The position numbers and the translations under genes were made by a program. Shown one piece after another: positions 11,061 to 21,286 of a stretch of 64,000 nt of DNA. The notes beneath the pieces were generated by a model. The model was not told the origin of the DNA, searched no databases, and worked only from the letters and a program-made list of their open reading frames with translations. How positions within the stretch are numbered: position 1 is the first letter of the stretch; each line of letters begins with the position of its first letter. The stretch comes from Juglans regia (Eukaryota; Streptophyta; Magnoliopsida; Fagales; Juglandaceae): the NCBI RefSeq assembly GCF_001411555.2, contig NC_049912.1:25863722-25927721 (forward strand), given 5' to 3'.

Positions 11061-12281
11061 ACGTTGTTTCACTTAATTTTAATAAATCATTCTTATTATT
11101 ATTCTTTTTCTTCTTCTCCTCCTCTCTGCAACTGCAACTTCTTCCCACCGACGACAGAGCCCGCTGCTCCCCTTCTCTTTCACAGCGACACCGACGACAA
11201 ATCGAAGAACCGCACCAACTCACACTGACACCGAAGATGCTGGTTTTCTCCCCTCTAATCGGGCGATTCTAAAGCTCCCCAAACATCGTCGGTACGGTGT
11301 CAATTTTTGACCTAAATCTCAAAATATGTCGTTTTCAACCCTAATTCAAGCATGTTGCATCCCTAATATAATTTAGAATAATAAAACTTAATACATGATA
11401 TTATTTTTTTAAAATAACTACTATTAAGATGATAAGTTTTGGATTAGTCCCTCCATTAAGATCGTGTAGCCTTTTAGAAGGAATCTCTTATAATTTTTTC
11501 CAAAACAATTTATAAAAATCGGGAAATAATTATCATAACAAGAATTGAGAAATAGGACGAAGATTGGTTCATGAAAATTTTGAATTAGGTATATAAGCAT
11601 CAATAGATATAAAAAGCATATTACAATGCAATATAAGCATATAAAATGACTTATAAATAAAATTAAAATAGTAATTTATTGATTAGCCTCAGCTTGATAT
11701 ATACGAATTCAAATAATTTCAAATAACTATTCATGTATTTGGCTTCAAATACTCTCAATATTTTTGTTTTACCATAAATATATCCGCTTACCAAAATTAT
11801 AAATACCCTTAAACTATAGGAATTGGATATATAGGTGATAAGAAAAGAAAATACAAAAGCTTATAGTCAAGTATTTAAAATGGTGTAGAAATAAGTTTGA
11901 AATATAAATTTATTGTTTATCTTCAATAAGAATATAATATGGATCCCAGAAGTTTAAAAAAGAATGTAAATCATTGCATCTAGCCTCAAATGCAATAATA
12001 CAAATTCCCTTAAAATTACATGACTATGGTAAAAGTATTATTTTGTATTGAGCCACGCATTGAACACAGGACACTCTTTTTTTTTTTTCCCTCTTTAACC
12101 AATAAAAAATGAATTTAAGATTTCATCTCCCAGTTTTTATTACAAATATGAAAAAGTTAAGGTATGTTTAATTTTCTCGTTTTTGAGTCAGTCAAATTAA
12201 TAGAATATATAGGCTGAAATTAAATAGCTGATTTTCACAATTCTATGAACGAATAAGAACACATTGAAATTGATAGAGAAC
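11061..12281. other. Intergenic AT-rich DNA, no gene recognised
   Basis: A CT-rich stretch near 11100-11260 gives short ORFs on both strands without recognisable domains. The remainder is AT-rich. Confidence 0.45.
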
Positions 12282-12446
12282 CTCTCAATTTATCTCATCT
12301 AATTATTATAATTTTATTAAATTTTTAAATAAATATAAAATAAATAATTTAATTTTTAAAAATTTTAAAATAAAAATAATATTTTATTTAATTTTTAATT
12401 TTCATCTAATCTCAATCCCATCTCAACTCACTATCCAAATTTTTCC
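12282..12446. mobile_element. MITE of the GAGATG-end family
   Basis: Contains ATCTCATCTAATTATTATAA, then AAATATAAAATAAATAATTT, then CATCTAATCTCAATCCCATC followed by TCAACTCACTATCCAAATTT, in the same order as the other copies. Confidence 0.6.
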
Positions 12447-12576
12447 TAATTGTTGCAAAGTGTCGAACAATTTCTCTTACACCGGGGCTTCAGGGGCTTC
12501 ACAATATTTCGTATTCAATAAAATAATTCGTGAAAGCCAAGGAACAACAGGGTAGATGCAAAATGCAAAAGATTTG

Positions 12577-12800
12577 CCTTATTTGTTTTTATAGATAAGA
12601 TAATATGTGATAAAATAAAATAAATTAAAATAAAAATTAAAAATAAAATAAAATATTATTAGAATATTATTTTTATTTTTAAATTTAAAAAAATTAAATT
12701 TTTTATTTTATTTTATGTAAAAATTTAAAAAATTATAATAATTAAATGAAGTAGGATGATTATTTAAAAATTGAGTTAAGAAGATTATAAAAACGAACTA
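12577..12800. mobile_element. MITE of the GAGATG-end family
   Basis: Begins TTATTTGTTTTTATAGATAA, carries AATATTATTAGAATATTATT and TTTTATGTAAAAATTTAAAA, and ends TTATAAAAACGAAC, the inverted form of the start. The terminal GAGATG motif is decayed. Confidence 0.6.
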
Positions 12801-12881
12801 CTTTTCTTTCCAACACTGAATTCCCATTACTTTTTCACTTTATTTCTCGGTCCCATCTGCTACCTCGTGAAAGCAATCTTA

Positions 12882-13495
12882 GAGCATTGGCAATGGACTA
12901 GCCATTTGCCAATGCAAGTCTAACTTAAAGGTAAAAAGAGAAAAAAATACCCACATCGGCCTAGCTAAATATTTAAAGTTCAACATTTAGCTACAGTATT
13001 TCTTCATCTCTCGCCAAGTCTGGCGAGCTACTGCACACAAGCCAAATCATTATTTTAATAATTTCTTGCTCCCGCTTTTGTTCTATATATTTTCTGTATC
13101 TCCCGTGCGCTTTATTATTTGTTTTCTATGTACATGCAAGTGTACTTGGATAGGCAGATCGGGGATTCGTATATATACTAATACTTAAGCTTATTTATGT
13201 ATAGAGCCTGCCACTATATATTAGAATAATAAGTTATCAGGTATTAATAAATACATTTTCACAACTACAATCTTTGAAAAATAATAATCTTTTTTATTAA
13301 TAAAGTTATTAATTAATATATCAACTCTATTTGTAAAAAAAAAAAAAATTATATATATAATATTTTATTATTATTTGAACTTCAAGATAGCTAGTCCAAT
13401 GTGGACTAATGTACCTACAAATCCATATTATAGCTAAAATCTAACATTCTAGCTAAAATTTGGACTTCAAGATAGCTAGGCCATTGCCAATGCTC
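12882..13495. mobile_element. PIF/Harbinger-like non-autonomous element
   Basis: Terminal inverted repeats GAGCATTGGCAATGG on both ends (the right end reads CCATTGCCAATGCTC) extend imperfectly inward (CTAGC on both). TTA is duplicated directly outside (12879-12881 and 13496-13498), the 3-bp target size of PIF/Harbinger. No transposase is visible in the 614 bp. Confidence 0.8.
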
Positions 13496-13552
13496 TTAAA
13501 CCTCTTCAATTCGGTAGGACAATTTGTACAAAATTATTTATGACACAAAGTG

Positions 13553-13865
13553 TGCTCGAATCTGTGCTCCTTATATTATATGTTTTCCATTACAAAAACA
13601 ATGAGGCAGACCTCTCAATATATATACATAGAATAAAAAATATTCTCTACTTGTCAGGACAATTTTACAGCTAGCAAATGAGTTGGTTACAACAGGTGGT
13701 TTGTTAAGGTTATTCCGGCTCCTGATACTGCTGCATAGTTGCATGGAGTCTGCATGAGGTGCCGTTGGGTGTTGTTGTGCATGCTGCTTGGAATCATTTG
13801 CATTAGCTGTAGGCTGTGTGTCGTGGGTTGCATGGATTACATGGGATGCTTGTATTGCTTGAACT
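13553..13865 (-). repeat. 3' LTR of the copia element
   Basis: Starts TGCTCGAATC on the plus strand, preceded by AAGTG. Its inner end reads TTGAACT where the other LTR has CTGAACA, so the terminal CA is mutated. It aligns along its whole length with 18336-18654. Confidence 0.9.
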
Positions 13866-14164
13866 TGCCCCTTCAAGTCGAGTGGCAGTGAACATAAGCG
13901 AAGTCTGGAGCAGAGCAACTGGAACCTTGCAGTAGATAATGATTTGGTTAGAATATATGTAAGCTGTTCTTTTCATGAGATAAAAGCCACATACAGTGAC
14001 TTGTTGAGAACCCTATCTCACACAAAGTGAAAATCTATTTCCACATGCTTTGTTTGTGCATGGAAAACAAGGTTAGAAGACAAATAGGTTGCTCTTAAAT
14101 TGTCTCAAAATAAGGTTGGAGTAGTGGTAAGATTAATTCCAAGATCCCAACACAGATGTTGAAC

Positions 14165-14386
14165 CTATATGATTTCTATATAGGTGTTGGCTATAGCTTT
14201 GAACTCTGATTTGGTGGAGGACTTAGCTATTGTTGGTTGCTTTTTGGAGGACCATGAAATTAGATTAGTACCAGCAAATACACAATATGCACTACTTGAT
14301 CTTCTGTCATCGGAACACCCTACCCAATCTACATCCGAAAATGCAGTGATGGTCATTGATGTGGATTTACGAAAAAAACAGGCCAA
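14165..14386 (-). pseudogene. Copia RNase H fragment
   Basis: Reads AFSDVDWVGCSDDRRSSSAY and LISWSSKKQPTIAKSSTKSE, the typical copia RNase H region after the reverse transcriptase. The second aspartate of the usual DADWAG is kept, but the segment ends in a stop soon after KAIANTY. Confidence 0.85.
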
Positions 14387-14429
14387 GTTGAAAGGTATGC
14401 TTTAGATATATGAGGATCCTTTTTACTGC

Positions 14430-15518
14430 CTACCAGTGGGGAACTCTAAGAGCATGCATGTACTGACAGACCTTGCTCATGGAAAATGCTAAATCAAGTC
14501 TTGTGAATGATAAATATTGGAGGGAACTGACAGTGCTAAAGTACAATGAGGGGTCTTCAAACAGATTTCCAGTGTGAATACTTAACTTCTCTAATGTCTC
14601 CATTGGTGTCTTGACCAGTTTAGTTAAGGTCATGTTGGTTCGATCAAGTAAGTCTGCAATATACTTTCTTTGAGTGAGAAAAAATCCATCACTTGTGTAG
14701 TTTGCTTTAATACCCAGGAAAAAGTTCAGCTTGCCGAGGTTTGTAATTGGAAATTCTAGACATAAAGCTTGAAGAAGATTGGTGATAAGGTCTATGCTTG
14801 AACCTGTGACAATCAAATCATAGACATAGACTAATGTATAAATTATAGCATCATAATGAATACAGACAAACAGTGAGGGATCAGCGGAGGAAGTGTTAAA
14901 GCCAAGTTCAATGAGCTTTTGACTCAAGTGAGAATACCAGGCCCTTGGCGATTGCTTAAGGCCATAAATGGCCTTGCTCAGCTTACACACGTGTGTTGGG
15001 TACTGAGGATGAGCGAAGCTTGGTGGCTATGTCATGAAAACTATCTTAGACATAGGGCCATGGAGAAAAGTATTTTCCACATCATATTGCTGAATAGGCC
15101 ACCCTTTGGTTACAACAAGGGCCAAAATAAGTTGAATTGTTGTTACTTTTACAATGGGGCTGAAGGTTTGATCATAGTCAAGACTGGATTGTTGAAGAAA
15201 TTCATTGGCCACCAAACGGGCTTTCCATCGTTCAATGGTGCCGTCGGCAAGATGCTTTGTTTGAAAGACTCATTTACATAATACAACATTAGGAGCCAGA
15301 GGTCGGCACAAGAGTCCACGTATCATTACTAAGAGTGCATTGAACTCTTTAGACATAGTTTTTCTCAATTCTAAATATTTATGGGCAACAGAGAAACACG
15401 AAGGTGTTTCAAGAAATTTGGAAGCAAGGGATAAATGAGCACGTGGGGGTGGCCACCGAATGGTGCCATCGATGAACTGACAAGGGCGAGCAGAATCACT
15501 TTGCAAGCGAGTGACCAT
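14430..15518 (-). pseudogene. Copia reverse transcriptase, interrupted
   Basis: The pieces read in order EFNALL (15270-15518), YDQTFSPIVKVTTIQLILAL and DVENTFLHG (15027-15215), then KAIYGLKQSPRAWY and LVYVYDLIVTGSS (14430-14990). The catalytic YVDD is YVYD here, a change in a metal-binding residue, and the pieces are joined only across frameshifts or stops. Confidence 0.85.
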
Positions 15519-15723
15519 TGAATGTGGTTGCGGTAGAATACCAGGTTACGTAGACGGAGATGAAGGAAGGTTTGGTGAAGAATATGAAATGAGGATTGGG
15601 CCTAGAATGGACTGGGCATGTTGAGCTTGGCATGGAGCAAAGTTGAAAAGTGGGAGAGAAACAAACTTGGACTCAGACAATGGTGTGGGCTTGGAGATGT
15701 TTGCAAAGGGAAAATAGGCTTCA

Positions 15724-16312
15724 TCATATTTTATGGCTTTTGAGATATATACGTTTTGATGGAATGTGGTAACAGATGGATCCTCGATGGGCCGGACTTA
15801 GACCAAAGTAAACATACTCAAAGGCCCTATAATCAAATTTATGATGATTGAATGGGCGAGTTAGAGGCCAACAGGCTGATCCAAACACGCATAGAAATGT
15901 AAAATCAGGGACAATTTTGTGAAAAAGAAAAAATGGAGATGAGTTATGAAAAGAAGAAGATGGAAGCATGTTTATCAAACGTATGGCATGTTGAAAAGCA
16001 TAGGGCCAAAAAATTAGTGGGACAGAAACGTGTGCAAGTAAGGCCAATCTCGAGTCTACAATGTGTCTATGCTTACGTTGCACTATGCCATTTTGAGTGT
16101 GGGCATGAGGGCAGGTAACATAGTGAATAATGTGAGAGGTAGAAAGAATTTCAGAAAAATATTTGAATTCTCCTCCCCAATCAGTTTGAAGTTGCTTAAT
16201 TTTTGTATTAAACTATAGTTCAACATAAGCCTTAAATTTAATAAAAAAGGATAACGCTTGAGACTTTTGTTGCATGGGAAACAATCAATGTAAATCTAGA
16301 GTAATCAATAGG
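15724..16312 (-). pseudogene. Copia integrase, C-terminal part
   Basis: Minus-strand frames give QTDWGGEF near 16170-16200 (the second catalytic aspartate region) and then HRHIVDSRLALLAHVSVP and FWPYAFQHAIRLINMLP (15724-16083). The upstream part, with the HHCC finger and first catalytic aspartate, is missing: the MITE at 16313-16795 occupies that place. Confidence 0.75.
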
Positions 16313-16795
16313 GATGTAACCGGTCCGGTGTAATTTTGGACAAAATTCAAGACTGAACCAATATGCACCGGTTTTGTATTTTCGAAAATCGATTACGCAC
16401 TGGTTACCCTCCTAAACCAGTACCTTCAGTTTTACCGATTCCGGTCCGATTTTAATAGTATTAGTACTATGAGATATAATGTAATTAATATACTAATGTA
16501 TATTAGTATTACTAATATATTATGTATTTATTAAAATGAATATGTTGAGAATTTATTAGGCCATAAAATGTTATTAATATATATTTTATGTTTAAAGCAT
16601 ATGATCAAATAAATTTTCACGTTTAAAATTAAAATTTTATATTATAAATTGTAATAACATTATCTTATATATAATTATAATTTATATTATTATATATATA
16701 AATTGTATATTATATTAAAAAAATTAATTTAAAATATATAATATAGTAAACTGATCTGGTTCAGTCCTAAAAAGTATAGAACCGGACCGGTAAAA
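16313..16795. mobile_element. MITE nested in the copia integrase region
   Basis: AT-rich segment with inverted ends: ACCGGTCCGGTGTAATTTT on the left and, read on the minus strand, ACCGGTCCGGTTCTATACTT on the right. A further inverted ACTGAACCA lies inside both ends. It splits the gag-pre-integrase region (right) from the integrase core (left). About 70 codons normally found between these are absent, so the insertion came with, or was followed by, a deletion. Confidence 0.7.
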
Positions 16796-16800
16796 TTCAT

Positions 16801-17526
16801 AAAAGACGTTTCATCAAAAGGAAGACCATGTTGTAAAAGGACATAATGGACAACCTTGAGGGAAGGGTGGCTAAGGCGTGAGTGCCATAGTGGGACAAAA
16901 GAAAGTGAGTTAGAATGGGCCTAAGGGGATTGTGGTGAGAAAGTATAAAGTCCATTATTTGTTGTTGTCCCTTGGAGCAGTAGATTCCCTGTGGTGCAGT
17001 CCTTTACATAGAAATGATCAGAGAAAAATTGGAAGAATACATTATTATCTGAACAAAATTGACGGAAAAAAATGAGGTTCTTGGCAAAGGAAGGGATACA
17101 TAGTTGTTTAGTCAAAATAAATTGAGATGAAGAAGAGGAGAAGAGAGCTGAACTAGAGTGTGTGATTGGGACATAAGAACTATCGCCAACACGAAGTTGA
17201 TTGAGACCATGGTATTCTGCAGACTGGAGGTTCAGATTGGCAAGCTCACTCATAATGTGGTTCGTTGCCACTGTGTCAGGGTACCAAGCTCCATTTGATG
17301 TATCGTGGGAGGCACTGTAATGGGCTGAGGCAGGAGCTATAGGTGTATAGGCTTGGTTGAAACGGTAGATACAAGTAAGAGCCGTATGGCGAACCGTGTT
17401 ACAAACTTGGCACACTGGTCTAAAGTCAGTTAAGGAAGGTGGATAATGTACTTGTAAAACCAGAAAAACCACGGCCATGGGTGCTCGAACAAGCTCTACG
17501 ATTTCGACCATAGTTTGGATGACCAC
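16801..17526 (-). pseudogene. Copia zinc knuckle, protease and pre-integrase region
   Basis: The minus strand encodes CQVCNTVRHTALTC, a CX2CX4HX4C zinc knuckle, then WYPDTVATNHIMSELANL, the copia protease block. The DTG catalytic triad reads DTV. Further on, PLWHSRLSHPSLKVVHY (16801-16925) is the gag-pre-integrase domain. Confidence 0.8.
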
Positions 17527-18244
17527 GTGTTACACGACCACAACTAAAAGAAGGAGACCGAGTGGAAACATTTGTTGAGATTTTAGGTGATGAGAAAACA
17601 TAGGTAGTAGCAGCGTGATGCTGTAGTCGAGCTTCATGGGCAAGAAGATGATGCAGAAGTGTTTTAGTAGAGATGGGATCAAGCCGTGTGGTTACAGATG
17701 ACACCAATGCATCATAATCAGGTCCAAAGCCAGCCAAAAGATAGGGCACAAACTCGATGGAGGGCAGAGGACGTCCAGCAGTAGCCATGATGTCGGCGAG
17801 AGTTTTGGCTTTTTGAAAGTAAGCGGCTATGGAGTTTGAACCTTTCTTAAGGGAGGCAAGCTGAAGTTGGGTTTGAATTAAACGAGCTTGAGAGGAAGAG
17901 GCATAAGTAGATTCCAATGACAACCAAACATCACGAACAGAAGCACATCCCACTACCTGAGCAATGATGGATTTTGAAAGAGAGGATATTAACACCGACA
18001 TGACCAGTTGGTCTTGCTTAACCTATATTTCGTATTCTGGGTTGGCTGAGGAATCAGGTAGTTGGGTAGGTGGAGCTGGGCAAGAACCATCAACATATTT
18101 GAAGAGATGTTGGCCTCGTGGTACTAGTTGAACTTTCTAGAGTAGATAGTTTTTGGTAGTAAGTTTCACTAAGAGAATATCAGAGAAATCAGGTAAAGGT
18201 AGAGAATGAGAGGAGGAAGAGAGGGTGGCTGAGGAATCAGACAT
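17426..18244 (-). pseudogene. Copia Gag (UBN2-type) with in-frame stops
   Basis: An ATG at 18242-18244 opens MSDSSATLSSSSHSLPLP. Tryptophan positions expected in this family are TAG at two places in the first 90 codons. Downstream, 17426-18001 is open and gives VWLSLESTYASSSQARLIQT, LKKGSNSIAAYFQKAKTLAD and SVTTRLDP, typical of copia Gag. Confidence 0.85.
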
Positions 18245-18323
18245 GATGCCATATGGCAAAGGAAAGGAAAAAAAGAAAAGAAAAGGAGGAGGTCAGACGA
18301 GGAGTCGTAGGTATCATAGGTAT

Positions 18324-18335
18324 GCTCTGATACCA
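18324..18335 (-). other. Primer-binding site of the copia element
   Basis: Directly inside the 5' LTR the minus strand reads TGGTATCAGAGC, the sequence complementary to the 3' end of initiator methionine tRNA used by most plant copia elements. Confidence 0.85.
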
Positions 18336-18654
18336 TGCTCGAATTTGTACTCTTTATATTATATGTTTTCCATTGCAAAAACAATGAGGCAGAGCCTCTC
18401 AAAATATATACATAGAATAAAGAATATGCTCTACTTGTCAGGATAATTTTACAGCTAGCAAATGAGTTGGTTACAACATGTGATTTGTTGAGGTTATTCT
18501 GGAAGGCTCCTGATGCTACTGTGTACGTTACATGGAGTCTGCATGAGGTGCCGTTGGGTGCTGTTGTGCGTGCTGCTTAGAATGATTTGCATTAGCTGCA
18601 GGCTATGTGCCGTGGGTTGCATGGATTGCATGGGATGCATGTACTCCCTGAACA
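18336..18654 (-). repeat. 5' LTR of the copia element
   Basis: Begins TGCTCGAATT and ends CTGAACA on the plus strand, followed by the AAGTG target duplication. It is six bases longer than the 3' LTR because of small indels. Confidence 0.9.
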
Positions 18655-18730
18655 AAGTGTAATTTAAAGAATATGACAATACTATATTTTATTATTTTAC
18701 AAGAAAAATCTCAGATACAAGTGTGATTAA

Positions 18731-18950
18731 GGAGAGGTTTGGATTCAAAATCCACCTCAACTCATCTCAACTCATCATTACAACTTTCTCAAATTTCTAC
18801 ATAAAATATAATAAACAATTCAATTTTTTCAAATCCCAAAATAACTTTTCCAAATTTCTATACCAAATATAATAAATAATTCAACTTGTATTCTACTATT
18901 CACAAACCATCTCAACCCATCTCAACTCATCACTGAATCCAAACTTCTCC
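18731..18950. mobile_element. MITE of the GAGATG-end family, best-preserved copy
   Basis: Terminal inverted repeats GGAGAGGTTTGGATTCA (left) and GGAGAAGTTTGGATTCA (right, minus strand) continue into GAGTTGAGATG-type blocks. TAA is duplicated outside (18728-18730 and 18951-18953), a 3-bp target site as in PIF/Harbinger elements. The 220-bp body is non-coding and contains AAATATAATAAACAATTCAA. Confidence 0.85.
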
Positions 18951-18953
18951 TAA

Positions 18954-20282
18954 TTATAAAAAATGAGTTTTTCTCGAGTAAATCTTTTTTTTTTTAAAAA
19001 CAAAAGAAGCTCTCCATAGAATGACTTTAAATTCCCACAAATCATTTTTCATCTGACAATGAAAATATCATGTTATAGTTAATCAATTTTTGTGGGAGCA
19101 TAGGAGGCAATGCCTTAATTTGCTTCCCGATGATCCAACTTTTATAATAAAGCTTGAAATTTATTAAAAAATATAGTATTAAAAAGTTGTTTCTTGTCTG
19201 GTTAACATGCACGAAAAACAATTTTAAAATTTGCTATAATGATTTTTAAAAACTGCAGCGTTATTTACATGATATTTTTAACAACAGTATCAATTTGGTG
19301 CTTTTAAAAAGGTATAATTTTAATTTTTTTTTAGCAGCTTAGAGTACTTTTTATAAATTTACGGTACATATCTTCTTTCTTTAAAATTTTTTTAAAATGT
19401 TAAAACAAATTTCAAGCTTTCAAAATTAAACTAAGGACTAATTAATTCGATACTCAAGTATTGAGAATATCTCACTATTATTTATTATTTTATTATTATT
19501 TTTTACATACTTTTTATTATTATTCACTATTATTTAATATTCTATAATTATTTTTTCATTACTATTCACAGTGCTAGAAAGCACAGCAGAAAATATCTCA
19601 AGCACAGCTTACTGTTGCTCCACAAGTTTATCTATTTTAGCAAATCTCAAGCATCTTCTCTTAGTGGCAATGTGTTACGTAGTATAAATTAGAGTAACAC
19701 TCAATATATCCACAACCTAAATACTATTTCAAAAGATAACAAAAAGAGAAAGAATATTGTATTTCAGATGATCAAAAAAATCAACTGAGGGAGGCTATAT
19801 ATAGCCCACTCCACACGACTGGCCTTGACATTTAAGGCCAGCCTTTAATCTGCTATTTAAATAGCAATAACGCATAGCTTAAAGTCATGTAAAACCATGC
19901 GTTACATTGCTTTGTAACGCATGTAAGGGAAGCGTCCGCCCAGGTGAGCGCTCCTCCATCCAACTCATAGAATACTTAAAAATATCTCAATATCTAAATA
20001 GAACCTAAAACAAGCACCAAAAGGTCCAAAAATACAAAATCATTTTTATATTTTAATTTTATAATGTACATGCATTTCAACTAACATCCCAATATTCAAC
20101 CTGGGAAAAAAGAACCCCACCTTGATTACATGAACACATGTCAACAGAATGCATAACTAGGGTTATTTGTCGGCCTAACCAGCCATGTATGTGTCTTTCT
20201 CGAGGAAGACTATCAAAGTTGCTTGGTGGGCCTCCGGCCCACGAGAAGGAAGGATTGAGGATGTCTAAGCAGTCTTTTTATT
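18954..20282. other. Intergenic DNA with a possible solo LTR
   Basis: No gene is seen. On the minus strand, 19670-19960 contains GGCTATATATAGCC (a palindromic TATA box near 19790) followed by a pyrimidine-rich segment ending near AACACATTGCC. This resembles the U3-R-U5 order of an LTR, but I could not define both ends. The interval 19445-19605 is AT-rich and repeat-like. Confidence 0.3.
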
Positions 20283-20445
20283 TAAGAGTAATGTATAGAA
20301 TATGTAAGTATTATAAAATTATTTTAAAAAATAATCTAATTTATTATTAAATTTTTTTTTTTATAGAAATTTCATATTTATTTTTTTAAAATAACTATAC
20401 AATATTTATATACTCACTATTATAAATATTATTTCACTTTATTTA
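20283..20445. mobile_element. MITE, AGTAATGTTA-end family (copy 2)
   Basis: Begins AAGAGTAATGTATAGAATA and ends ACTCACTATTATAAATATTA. It matches the inverted copy at 8694-8862 block by block. Confidence 0.5.
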
Positions 20446-21073
20446 AAAAACAAAAATTAACACCACATCAAAACTCAACTGCTAGACTATCTGACGTCTG
20501 ATTCTAGAAGATTATACGAAACGAATTTGAAAACAAATATTTTATAATTTTTTTGAAAAATGCTATTTGAAGATCTTGCACATCATCTATATGTTAAGAT
20601 TAGATCGGTAAGATTCAAAATATAAAATTTATTTTTTAAATTAAATTTTGATACGTAGATGTTGTGTGATGTAAAAAATTTTAAATAGATTTATTTTGTT
20701 TATTTTATTAGGCATTTTTGTACGTATCTTTAAAAATAGAAGTAGATTAATAAAGAAAATGATAAAAAAACCGTTTTTTTGTTTAAAAATAAAAAACAAA
20801 ACCTGTTTTAAAAATTGATAGAATTCAGTAGGTAAGGTATAACATGAAATTCCGTTAGTTTTGCAAGATTAGTTGCTAGTTATATATAGATATATATAGA
20901 TAATTAGACTTAAATAATCAAGATGTGTTCTGTTATTTGAGAATTGACCAATTCAACTTTTCATTCTCCGTAAATCCCTTACGTTTCTCTGATTTTGTGG
21001 CTCTCCTCGCACTGTCTCCCAGAAGAATACACACCATTCACAAATAGCCCATCAAATTAAGGAAGAACAAAAA

Positions 21074-21286
21074 ATGGGTAAATGGGAGAAAGTCCCCAAA
21101 AAGAAAAGAAAAAAAAAAAAGAAAGAAGAAGATTTCAACAAAATCTTCAGCGGCCAAGAAGGCCTTCCTTGGGCATCAAGATACCGGCTGAGTAATGGCC
21201 GTGGCTCAGCTTCTCCTTCGGCCATCTCTTTTCTTATTCATTTTCTTGGTCCTTTCTCCCACGACGCATTCTATAATCGAGTCTGA
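21074..21286 (+). other. Upstream ORF overlapping the receptor kinase start
   Basis: An ATG in good context (AAAAATGGG) opens a 70-codon frame that begins with a lysine-rich run and overlaps the receptor-kinase start codon by about 90 bases in another frame. If it lies in the mRNA it should lower translation of the kinase. The transcription start is unknown. Confidence 0.35.

Larger units (their letters stand above)
13553..18654 (-). mobile_element. Decayed Ty1/copia LTR retrotransposon with nested insertion
   Basis: Two LTRs (13553-13865 and 18336-18654) are bounded by a perfect 5-bp target duplication AAGTG (13548-13552 and 18655-18659). The element runs on the minus strand: the right LTR is 5', and a tRNA-iMet-type primer-binding site lies just inside it. 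Gag, a zinc knuckle, protease, integrase, reverse transcriptase and RNase H can be recognised in copia order. All are interrupted by stops and frameshifts, and part of the integrase region is replaced by a MITE. The two LTRs differ at roughly a tenth of positions by eye, mostly transitions, so the insertion is old and cannot move by itself. Confidence 0.93.
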
